Part shown: positions 1 through 5,188 of the stretch, one piece after another
Position numbering within the stretch: the first letter of the stretch is position 1
Layout of the letters: each line of letters starts with the position of its first letter
NCBI GenBank assembly: GCA_934167435.1
Contig: CAKPKZ010000110.1
Coordinates: forward strand, 1 to 5,188
Source of the DNA: an uncultured Clostridia bacterium
GTDB lineage: Bacteria; Bacillota; Clostridia; TANB77; CAG-508
DNA length: 5,188 nt
Direction: 5' to 3'
Translations under genes and position numbers: made by a program
The notes under the pieces: generated by a model
Seen by the model: the letters and a program-made list of their open reading frames with translations, nothing else
Told to the model about the DNA's origin: nothing
The model's database searches: none

Positions 1-93
1 CTTAAATCTAATTAAATTATATTAAGTGTTTAAAAATATTGAAATCTAAGGAAATCCCCAGTTAAAAAAACTCATACGACAAACTATTTAGAT
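1..93. other. AT-rich non-coding leader, no gene seen
   Basis: All three forward frames hit stop codons within the first 25 bases, so at most a few terminal codons of an upstream gene could lie here. The only short reverse ORF I traced (ATG at 75-73) stops after nine codons. I see no hairpin plus U-tract and no RNA gene. The octamer AAATCTAA occurs at 4-11 and 42-49, and in inverted orientation at 88-95, touching the promoter -35 box. This could be an operator or chance in AT-rich DNA. Confidence 0.6.
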
Positions 94-122
94 TTGACAA
101 AACAAAATAAAAATAGTATAAT
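94..122 (+). promoter_or_regulatory. Consensus sigma-A-type promoter for the 3D-domain gene
   Basis: The -35 box TTGACA (94-99) and the -10 box TATAAT (117-122) both match the vegetative consensus at six of six positions, with an optimal 17-bp spacer. Transcription should start near 129-130. That leaves an untranslated leader of only about 16 nt before the start codon, mostly occupied by the ribosome binding site, so there is no room for a riboswitch or attenuator. Such a perfect promoter suggests strong, growth-linked expression unless a repressor acts on it. Confidence 0.88.
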
Positions 123-134
123 GTACTTATTGCC

Positions 135-142
135 AAAGGAGG
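135..142 (+). promoter_or_regulatory. Ribosome binding site of the 3D-domain gene
   Basis: AAAGGAGG is a near-perfect complement to the 16S rRNA 3' end. Two in-frame ATGs follow, at 146 (3 nt after the last G) and 155 (12 nt after it). Neither spacing is ideal. Pairing shifted to AAAGGA or AAGGAG gives 4-5 nt to the first ATG, so both starts remain possible. Confidence 0.8.
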
Positions 143-145
143 TAT

Positions 146-1093
146 ATGATTTTTATGAAAAAAGAAGAAAGAGCTTCATTTTCTATAATTAAAATCATTT
201 GTGTAAGCATAATCCTTATATTAATATCAGGTATAGGTGTTATGGCTGTAAGCACAAATTTAAATGATGTTAAAATAATATTACAAAATGGATATGAATT
301 AACAGCATTAACATCAAAAACAAAAGTATCAGAAATATTAGAAGAAAACAATATTGTTTTAACAGAAGAAGAAAAAGTAACACCAGGGTTAGACGAAGAA
401 ATAACAGCAGGTACAAGCATAAAAATAACAAACAAAACAGAACAAGAAATACAAATTGCAAACATATCAGAAGAAGGTGTAAAAACATCATTAGAAGATT
501 TACTAAATAATTACGCACCAATAACTGAAAAAATAGTTACAGAACAAATTACAATACCATTTGAAACAATTACAAAAGAAGCAACAGGTACTGGAACAGA
601 ATCAAGAAACAAAGTTTTACAAAAAGGTCAAGAAGGTTTAAAAGAAATAACATATAAAATTAAATATCAAAATGATGTAGAAATAGAAAAAATTGTTTTA
701 TCTGAAGTTGTTGTAAAACAACCAGTAAATCAAATAGTGCAAGTTCAAAAAATTACATCAAGAGCATCAACATTACCAAGAACTGCAGCTACATCAACAG
801 TAGCATCATCAAATGCTATAACATGTAAAGTAACAGCATATTGTTCATGCAAAAAATGTTGCGGAAAAACAAATGGTGTTACTGCAGCTGGTACAAAAGC
901 AACAGCAGGACGTACAGTAGCAGCATCTTCTAAATATAAAATTGGTACTAAGTTAAATATTGGTGGACATATATATACAGTTGAAGACAGAGGTGGAGCA
1001 ATTAACGGAAATAAAATAGATATATATGTAAATTCACATTCAGAAGCTTTACAATGGGGAGTAAGATACTTACCAGTTAGTGTTGCACAATAA
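146..1093 (+). CDS. Secreted/membrane-anchored DUF348-G5-3D domain protein (YabE/Rpf-like cell-wall enzyme)
   Basis: This 315-residue protein probably acts outside the membrane on peptidoglycan. A positively charged N-terminus (KKEER) precedes one hydrophobic segment (about 14-36), a signal anchor or signal peptide. Domains in order: one DUF348 repeat (about 41-96), a G5 domain (about 124-201, starting near ITEKIVTEQITIPFE), an Ala/Ser/Thr-rich linker (about 205-225) and a C-terminal 3D domain (about 226-312). The 3D part shows TAY (230-232), VEDRGGAI-NG (279-288), KIDIY (290-294) and SEALQWG (299-305). In related families (B. subtilis YabE and YuiC/Sps), 3D domains resemble the MltA lytic-transglycosylase fold and use conserved aspartates. 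D281 and D292 match two of these, but the expected first Asp (VAVD in relatives) reads VAAS (258-261). The lytic activity is therefore inferred. A Cys cluster lies at 227, 233, 235, 238 and 239. Alternative start: ATG at 155. The gene has its own consensus promoter and a terminator after it. Confidence 0.9.
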   Translation: MIFMKKEERASFSIIKIICVSIILILISGIGVMAVSTNLNDVKIILQNGYELTALTSKTKVSEILEENNIVLTEEEKVTPGLDEEITAGTSIKITNKTEQEIQIANISEEGVKTSLEDLLNNYAPITEKIVTEQITIPFETITKEATGTGTESRNKVLQKGQEGLKEITYKIKYQNDVEIEKIVLSEVVVKQPVNQIVQVQKITSRASTLPRTAATSTVASSNAITCKVTAYCSCKKCCGKTNGVTAAGTKATAGRTVAASSKYKIGTKLNIGGHIYTVEDRGGAINGNKIDIYVNSHSEALQWGVRYLPVSVAQ

Positions 1094-1097
1094 AAAA

Positions 1098-1143
1098 GGG
1101 CGATTCATTTATCAGTATTTGTTAAATGAGTCGTTTTAATTTT
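1098..1143 (+). terminator. Rho-independent terminator after the 3D-domain gene
   Basis: An 11-bp stem pairs 1101-1111 with 1123-1133 (one G-U pair), around an 11-nt loop. Three further G-U pairs can extend its base (1098-1100 with 1134-1136). The U-tract TTTTAATTTT (1134-1143) follows directly. It begins only 4-7 nt after the stop codon at 1091-1093. The stem is AT-rich, so termination may be incomplete and allow read-through into the ATPase gene. Confidence 0.75.
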
Positions 1144-1148
1144 ATAAA
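1119..1148 (+). promoter_or_regulatory. Candidate weak promoter for the ATPase-xth-AI-2E operon
   Basis: A -35-like TTGTTA (1119-1124, four of six matches) and a -10-like TATAAA (1143-1148, five of six) are 18 bp apart. Transcription would start near 1155, just upstream of the ribosome binding site at 1164. The elements overlap the 3' half of the terminator. AT-rich DNA produces such matches by chance, so this is tentative; the operon could instead depend on read-through. Confidence 0.35.
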
Positions 1149-1163
1149 AGATAATGTAAAAAT

Positions 1164-1171
1164 AAAAGGAG
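1164..1171 (+). promoter_or_regulatory. Ribosome binding site that fixes the ATPase start at 1177
   Basis: AAAAGGAG lies 5 nt before the ATG at 1177. An in-frame ATG further upstream at 1126 has no Shine-Dalgarno sequence and sits inside the 3' arm of the terminator hairpin, so the shorter start is preferred. Confidence 0.85.
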
Positions 1172-1176
1172 TAAAA

Positions 1177-3525
1177 ATGTCAATTAATATAAAAACAGGT
1201 CTTACATCAAAACAAGTAAAAGAAAGAATAGAAAAAAATTTAGTAAATTATGATACATCTGTTCCAACAAAAAGTATAAAAAGAATTTTATACGAAAATT
1301 TCTTTACATTGTTCAATTTTTTAAATTTAATATTGGGAATAGCAGTGTTTAGTGTAGGTTCATACAAAAATATGTTATTTTTAGGAATTGTAATTATAAA
1401 TACTGCAATAAGTACAATCCAAGAAATACATTCCAAAAAAGTTATTGATAAGTTAGCACTTATGTCTGTTTCCAAAGCTAATGTAATTAGAGATGGAAAA
1501 AAGCAAAAAATATCTATAAACGATTTGGTATTAGATGATATTATAGAATTAAATACAGGTGATCAAATAGCTACAGATTGTATTGTTTTAGAAGGAGAAA
1601 TAGAAGTTAACGAATCGTTCATAACAGGAGAACCAGATTCAAGAATGAAACAAAAAGAAGATAAAATTTTATCTGGAAGCTATATTGTAAGTGGAAGGTG
1701 TGTAGCACAAGTTGAGCATATAGGAGAAGAGAATTATACTGCACAAATATCAAGCGGAGCAAAATATATTAAAAAAGTCAATTCGGAAATAATGACTTCA
1801 TTAAATAAAATAATAAAAATATTAACATTTGCAATAATTCCAATTGGAATATTGTTATTTATAAATCAAATAAGATTGCCAGACATAACTTACAAAGAGG
1901 CTGTTGTAAAAACAGTAGCAGGAATTATTGGAATGATACCAGAAGGATTAGTTTTGTTAACAAGTACTGTACTTGCAGTTAGTGTAATAAGGCTTTCTAA
2001 ATCCAATGTATTAATTCAAGAATTATATTGCATTGAAACATTAGCAAGAGTAGACACATTATGTTTAGATAAAACAGGAACTTTAACAGAAGGAAAAATG
2101 GAAGTTAAAAACTATATATCATTTGAAAGCAACAAAAGTGAAATGGAAAATATTTTAGCAAATATTGCAAATTGTTCAGAAGATCAAAATCAAACAATAA
2201 ATGCAATTAGAGAAACATTTAAACAAATTAGTAATAAATTTGAATCAGACTTTAAAGTAGCATTTTCATCAAAAACAAAATGGTCTGGAATTCATTTTAA
2301 AAAATATGGGACTTATATTATAGGGGCACCAGAAATTGTTCTAAAAGAACAATTTAAAAATTACGAAAAAGAAATTAACAAATATATAAAAGATTATAGA
2401 GTATTATTGCTTGCACATTCAAATGAAAATATTGAAAATAAAGAGTTGCCAAAACAAATAACACCAGTAGGAATAATTTTAATATCAGATAAAATTAGAA
2501 AAGAGGCATCAAGTACATTAAAATATTTCAAAAAACAAGGTGTAGATATAAAAATAATATCTGGAGACAATCCAGTAACTGTATCTAAAATTGCAAAGCA
2601 AGTAGGAATAAAAGAATATGAAAAATATATAGATATGTCAAAAGTATCTAGTGAAAGTGAAATAGAAGATGCTGCAAGTAAATATACTATTTTTGGAAGA
2701 GTATCACCAACACAAAAAAAACAACTTGTTGTAGCATTACAAAAAGCAGGTAAAACAGTAGCGATGACTGGCGATGGAGTTAATGATGTATTAGCCTTAA
2801 AAGCATCTGATTGTAGTATTGCAATGGCAAATGGAAGTGATGCTACAAAAAATATTGCTCAATTAGTATTGCTAGATTCTAACTTTGCTTCAATGCCTAA
2901 AGTAGTAAATGAGGGAAGAAGAACCATAAATAATATTCAAAGGTCTGCATCATTGTTTTTAGTAAAAACTATATATTCAACAATACTAGCCTTAATGTTT
3001 TTATTTTTTGGTGAACAATATCCATTTATACCTATACAATTAAGCCTAGTTAGTACAATAACAATAGGAATTCCTTCATTTATATTAGCTTTAGAGCCTA
3101 ATAAAGAAAAAATAAAAGGAGACTTTTTAAAAAATGTTATATCTAAATCATTACCAACAGCAATTACTGCAATATTAAATGTTTTTTCTATAGCAATGTT
3201 ATATAAGTTTAATATTATACCTGAAGAATGCTATTCATCACTTTGCGTAATTGCTTTAGGAATGAGTGGTATAATGCTTTTATTTACACTTTCTAAATCT
3301 AGAAAAAGCGAAGAAACTAAACTTCCAGTATCTGTATTTAGACTAACTTTAAGTTTTGGAATGTTATTATTATTTTTAATAGGATTAACTGAATTTAGTT
3401 GGTGGTTTAATATATGCGAATTAAAGCCAATAATGGGATCAATATTAAGATTGGCATTAATTACAATTATAAACTATTGTGTAATTTCATTTATTTTGGA
3501 CAAAGTAAAGGAGGAAAAAATTTGA
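1177..3525 (+). CDS. CtpE-like P-type cation-transporting ATPase (probable Ca2+ transporter)
   Basis: This 782-residue P-type ATPase couples ATP hydrolysis to cation movement across the plasma membrane. It has an N-terminal GLTSKQVKERI segment, M1-M2 (about 40-85), an actuator domain with TGEP (150-153), M3 (about 210-230) and M4 with PEGL (255-258). Then come the phosphorylated DKTGTLT (Asp298), a short nucleotide domain with IGAPE (382-386), DKIR (438-441), SGDNP (462-466), TGDGVND (531-537) and six C-terminal membrane segments, giving ten in total. The M4 stretch GMIPEGLVLLTS and the M6 stretch QLSLVSTITIGIPSFILALE, rather than the P2-ATPase NLVTDG motif, match the CtpE branch, for which Ca2+ transport is reported in mycobacteria. 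There is no N-terminal heavy-metal domain or CPC motif. Oddities are Pro153 where TGES has Ser, and Ile382 where KGAPE has Lys. Start ATG 1177 is chosen over 1126 on ribosome binding site grounds. Ion specificity is inferred. It is the first gene of an apparent three-gene operon. Confidence 0.93.
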   Translation: MSINIKTGLTSKQVKERIEKNLVNYDTSVPTKSIKRILYENFFTLFNFLNLILGIAVFSVGSYKNMLFLGIVIINTAISTIQEIHSKKVIDKLALMSVSKANVIRDGKKQKISINDLVLDDIIELNTGDQIATDCIVLEGEIEVNESFITGEPDSRMKQKEDKILSGSYIVSGRCVAQVEHIGEENYTAQISSGAKYIKKVNSEIMTSLNKIIKILTFAIIPIGILLFINQIRLPDITYKEAVVKTVAGIIGMIPEGLVLLTSTVLAVSVIRLSKSNVLIQELYCIETLARVDTLCLDKTGTLTEGKMEVKNYISFESNKSEMENILANIANCSEDQNQTINAIRETFKQISNKFESDFKVAFSSKTKWSGIHFKKYGTYIIGAPEIVLKEQFKNYEKEINKYIKDYRVLLLAHSNENIENKELPKQITPVGIILISDKIRKEASSTLKYFKKQGVDIKIISGDNPVTVSKIAKQVGIKEYEKYIDMSKVSSESEIEDAASKYTIFGRVSPTQKKQLVVALQKAGKTVAMTGDGVNDVLALKASDCSIAMANGSDATKNIAQLVLLDSNFASMPKVVNEGRRTINNIQRSASLFLVKTIYSTILALMFLFFGEQYPFIPIQLSLVSTITIGIPSFILALEPNKEKIKGDFLKNVISKSLPTAITAILNVFSIAMLYKFNIIPEECYSSLCVIALGMSGIMLLFTLSKSRKSEETKLPVSVFRLTLSFGMLLLFLIGLTEFSWWFNICELKPIMGSILRLALITIINYCVISFILDKVKEEKI
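3507..3514 (+). promoter_or_regulatory. Ribosome binding site inside the ATPase 3' end, for the TTG-started xth
   Basis: AAAGGAGG sits within the last ATPase codons, exactly 7 nt before the TTG at 3522. Its strength and spacing fix this non-ATG start; the upstream in-frame ATG at 3414 would add 36 residues unlike any part of the exonuclease III family. Confidence 0.88.
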
Positions 3526-4277
3526 AATTTATATCATGGAATGTTAATGGGATTAGAGCATGTATAAATAAAGGATTTGAAGAGTTTTTTAATAGTATTA
3601 ATGCAGACATATTTTGTATTCAAGAAACAAAATGTCAAAAAGAACAAGTAGATTTGGAATTTGAAGGGTATACAAGTTTTTGGAATAGTGCACAAAAAAA
3701 GGGCTATTCAGGAACTGCAATTTTTACCAAAATAAAACCACTAACAGTAAAGTATGGTATTGATATAGAAGAACATGACAAAGAAGGAAGAGTAATAACA
3801 TTAGAATTTGAAAAATTTTATTTAGTTAATATTTATACACCAAATTCCAAAAGAGAATTAGAAAGGCTAAATTATAGAATGACATGGGAAGATGAGATTA
3901 GAAAGTACTTATTAAACTTAAATAAAACAAAGCCTGTTATAATGTGTGGAGATTTAAATGTTGCACATAAAGAAATTGATTTAAAAAATCCAAAAACTAA
4001 TAGAAAAAATGCAGGATTTACAGATGAGGAAAGAAACAAAATGACACAATTATTAAATGCAGGATTTACAGATTCTTTTAGAAAATTATATCCAAATAAG
4101 GAAAACGAATATAGTTGGTGGTCATATATGGGACGAGCAAGAGAAAAAAATGTAGGGTGGAGAATAGATTATTTTATAGTATCTAAAGATATTGAAAACA
4201 AAATAACAAAAGCGGGTATTCACCAAGAAGTTTATGGTAGTGATCATTGCCCTGTAGAATTAGAAATTAATGTTTGA
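3522..4277 (+). CDS. xth: Exodeoxyribonuclease III / AP endonuclease (ExoA/XthA family)
   Basis: This 251-residue cytoplasmic enzyme of base-excision repair should cut the backbone at abasic sites and remove 3'-blocking groups and 3' nucleotides, using Mg2+. It is a single endonuclease/exonuclease/phosphatase fold, full length for the family (B. subtilis ExoA is about 252 residues). Visible motifs: KFISWNVNGIRA (2-13, metal-site Asn7), QETK with metal-binding Glu35 (34-37), IYTPN (104-108), GDLNVAH with catalytic Asp144 and Asn146, NAGFTDEER (163-171), WWSYMGRAREKNVGWRIDYF around 200-218, and GSDHCPV with Asp241 and His242. All expected active-site residues are present. Translation starts at TTG, with an optimal ribosome binding site inside the preceding gene. 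The start and the ATPase stop share TTGA (3522-3525), so the two genes are probably translationally coupled. A 19-nt in-frame direct repeat encodes NAGFTD twice (163-168, 179-184); this pattern is normal in the family. Confidence 0.96.
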   Translation: MKFISWNVNGIRACINKGFEEFFNSINADIFCIQETKCQKEQVDLEFEGYTSFWNSAQKKGYSGTAIFTKIKPLTVKYGIDIEEHDKEGRVITLEFEKFYLVNIYTPNSKRELERLNYRMTWEDEIRKYLLNLNKTKPVIMCGDLNVAHKEIDLKNPKTNRKNAGFTDEERNKMTQLLNAGFTDSFRKLYPNKENEYSWWSYMGRAREKNVGWRIDYFIVSKDIENKITKAGIHQEVYGSDHCPVELEINV

Positions 4278-4281
4278 GGAG
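4276..4281 (+). promoter_or_regulatory. Ribosome binding site of the AI-2E family gene
   Basis: GAGGAG overlaps the last bases of the xth stop codon (TGA at 4275-4277) and lies 6 nt before the ATG at 4288. It supports that start and an operon arrangement. Confidence 0.82.
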
Positions 4282-4287
4282 AAGAAA

Positions 4288-5188
4288 ATGGACGAAATTA
4301 AAAATCATTGGAAAAAATGGATGTATTGGTTTGTTTTAGCAGTAGCAATTATTATTGTATATAAAGCTTTAGGAAATTTAGGAGACATATGGAGTACATT
4401 AGGAAAGTTTTTTGATGTTTTAAAACCATTTTTCGCAGGAGTATTTTTAGCATATTTGTTATATATTCCTTGCAAAAAGGTAGAAGAATTATATAAAAAA
4501 TCAAAAATAAAATTAGTACATAAAAAAGCTAGAAGTATGTCAATTGCAACAGTGTTTTTAATTACATTAGTATTAATAATTATAATTATGAATTTTATAG
4601 TTCCTGTAATAATAACTAGCATTACAGAACTTGTAACAAATTTGCAAGGATATTACGAAATAACAATTTCACATTATAATGAATTACCAGAAGAATCATT
4701 TTTAAAAAGTGAATACATGAAAGAAATTATTTCTAATGTGCAAAATATAGACTTAAAACAATATATTAATTTAGATAATATAGCACAATATGCTAAAAAT
4801 GCAATAGATGCGGCAACTAGTGTATTTAATATATTTGTTACAATTATTGTTTCTATATATGTTTTGGCAGAAAGAGGACAAATATTAGACTTTATAAAAA
4901 GATTTACATCTGTTACATTTAAAGAAAAAACCAATAAAAATTTAGGAAAATATTTTAATAATACTAATGACATATTTTTTAAATTTATTTCGGCACAATT
5001 TTTAGATGCAATAGTTGTTGGGATTTTGGCAACTATCGCAATGAGCATAATGAAGGTTCAGTATGCGCCACTATTAGGATTTATAATTGGTTTATTTAAT
5101 ATAATACCTTATTTTGGAGCAATAATAGCAATAGCAATTAGTGGAATTATTACAATAATTACAGGGGGATTGTCTAAAGCTGTATGGA
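4288..5188 (+). CDS. AI-2E family transporter / PerM-like permease, 3' end cut by window
   Basis: This frame stays open from ATG 4288 to the window edge (300 complete codons), so the C-terminus is missing; the family usually runs to about 350-400 residues. Translation reads MDEIKNHWKKWMYWF at the start. Hydrophobic segments lie at about 12-28, 45-62 and 85-112. A mostly polar stretch (about 113-174) follows, and then membrane segments at about 175-195, 233-255 and 259-291. The segment QFLDAIVVGILA (237-248) and GLFNIIPYFGAIIA (268-281) are the recognisable PF01594 (AI-2E_transport) signatures. Relatives include E. coli TqsA and YdiK and Gram-positive YtvI/YubA-like proteins. Substrates vary, with Na+/H+ antiport or AI-2 export reported for some, so substrate cannot be assigned here. 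The gene begins 10 nt after the xth stop and is very likely co-transcribed with it. Confidence 0.9.
   Translation, partial: MDEIKNHWKKWMYWFVLAVAIIIVYKALGNLGDIWSTLGKFFDVLKPFFAGVFLAYLLYIPCKKVEELYKKSKIKLVHKKARSMSIATVFLITLVLIIIIMNFIVPVIITSITELVTNLQGYYEITISHYNELPEESFLKSEYMKEIISNVQNIDLKQYINLDNIAQYAKNAIDAATSVFNIFVTIIVSIYVLAERGQILDFIKRFTSVTFKEKTNKNLGKYFNNTNDIFFKFISAQFLDAIVVGILATIAMSIMKVQYAPLLGFIIGLFNIIPYFGAIIAIAISGIITIITGGLSKAVW

Noticed and set aside
127..521. Two overlapping reverse-strand ORFs opposite the 3D-domain gene
   Set aside because: They have Leu/Ile/Phe-rich low-complexity products typical of the antisense of A-rich coding sequence, show no ribosome binding site or domain, and lie opposite a well-supported gene.
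1126..1176. 17-residue N-terminal extension of the ATPase from ATG 1126
   Set aside because: It has no ribosome binding site, the ATG is inside a terminator stem, and the ATG at 1177 has an optimal Shine-Dalgarno sequence and gives the usual family N-terminus.
3451..3480. TTGGCA followed by TATAAA, possible internal promoter for xth
   Set aside because: The spacer is only 11 bp; the next -10 candidate, TATTGT at 18 bp, matches only four of six. Chance in AT-rich coding DNA is more likely.
3414..3521. 36-residue N-terminal extension of xth from ATG 3414
   Set aside because: It lies within ATPase coding sequence in another frame, has no ribosome binding site, and the family N-terminus (KFISWNVNG) begins directly after the TTG at 3522.
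4007..4073. 19-nt exact direct repeat (4007-4025 and 4055-4073) inside xth
   Set aside because: It is in frame, encodes NAGFTD twice, and sits where exonuclease III proteins normally carry two similar AGFxD segments. Uniform AT-rich codon choice explains the nucleotide identity; it is not a mobile or recombination repeat.
4305..5048. Two reverse-strand ORFs opposite the AI-2E gene
   Set aside because: They are shadows of the forward frame, which is open to the window edge and carries clear AI-2E family signatures.
1..5188. Search for CRISPR repeats, insertion sequences, tRNA/rRNA, toxin-antitoxin pairs or phage genes
   Set aside because: I saw no spaced palindromic repeats, transposase-like ORFs, terminal inverted repeats or structured RNA. 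Base composition and codon use look uniform across the four genes, giving no sign of recent transfer.

Overview
The window comes from a very AT-rich Gram-positive bacterium, most likely a Clostridia-type member of the Bacillota (Firmicutes). By eye the GC content is below 30% (not counted exactly). Third codon positions are almost always A or T. Every gene has a strong purine-rich ribosome binding site of the AAAGGAGG type, and TGA is used as a stop, which argues against Mycoplasma-type code reassignment. The first gene encodes a DUF348/G5/3D cell-wall protein, an architecture typical of endospore-forming and related Firmicutes. I cannot name a genus.

Layout: all four genes are on the + strand. 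Positions 1-93 are AT-rich non-coding sequence. A textbook vegetative promoter (TTGACA, 17-bp spacer, TATAAT at 94-122) drives a secreted or membrane-anchored DUF348-G5-3D protein (146-1093). A hairpin plus U-tract (1098-1143) follows that gene and probably separates it from the rest. A weak candidate promoter overlaps the terminator.

Next comes a tight three-gene cluster. It starts with a CtpE-like P-type cation (probably Ca2+) ATPase (1177-3525). An exodeoxyribonuclease III / AP endonuclease follows (3522-4277), whose TTG start overlaps the ATPase stop. The last member is an AI-2E-family (PerM-like) polytopic membrane protein (from 4288), cut by the right edge after 300 residues. The 4-nt overlap and the 10-nt gap imply co-transcription and probable translational coupling. 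The products (ion transport, DNA base-excision repair, membrane exporter/permease) do not form an obvious single pathway, so I read this as a housekeeping operon.

I found no mobile element, CRISPR array, tRNA/rRNA, riboswitch or evident new system. The points most worth checking are departures from canonical residues in two proteins (TGEP in place of TGES in the ATPase; a missing first Asp in the 3D domain), the arrangement at the terminator/promoter junction, and the mixed-function operon.
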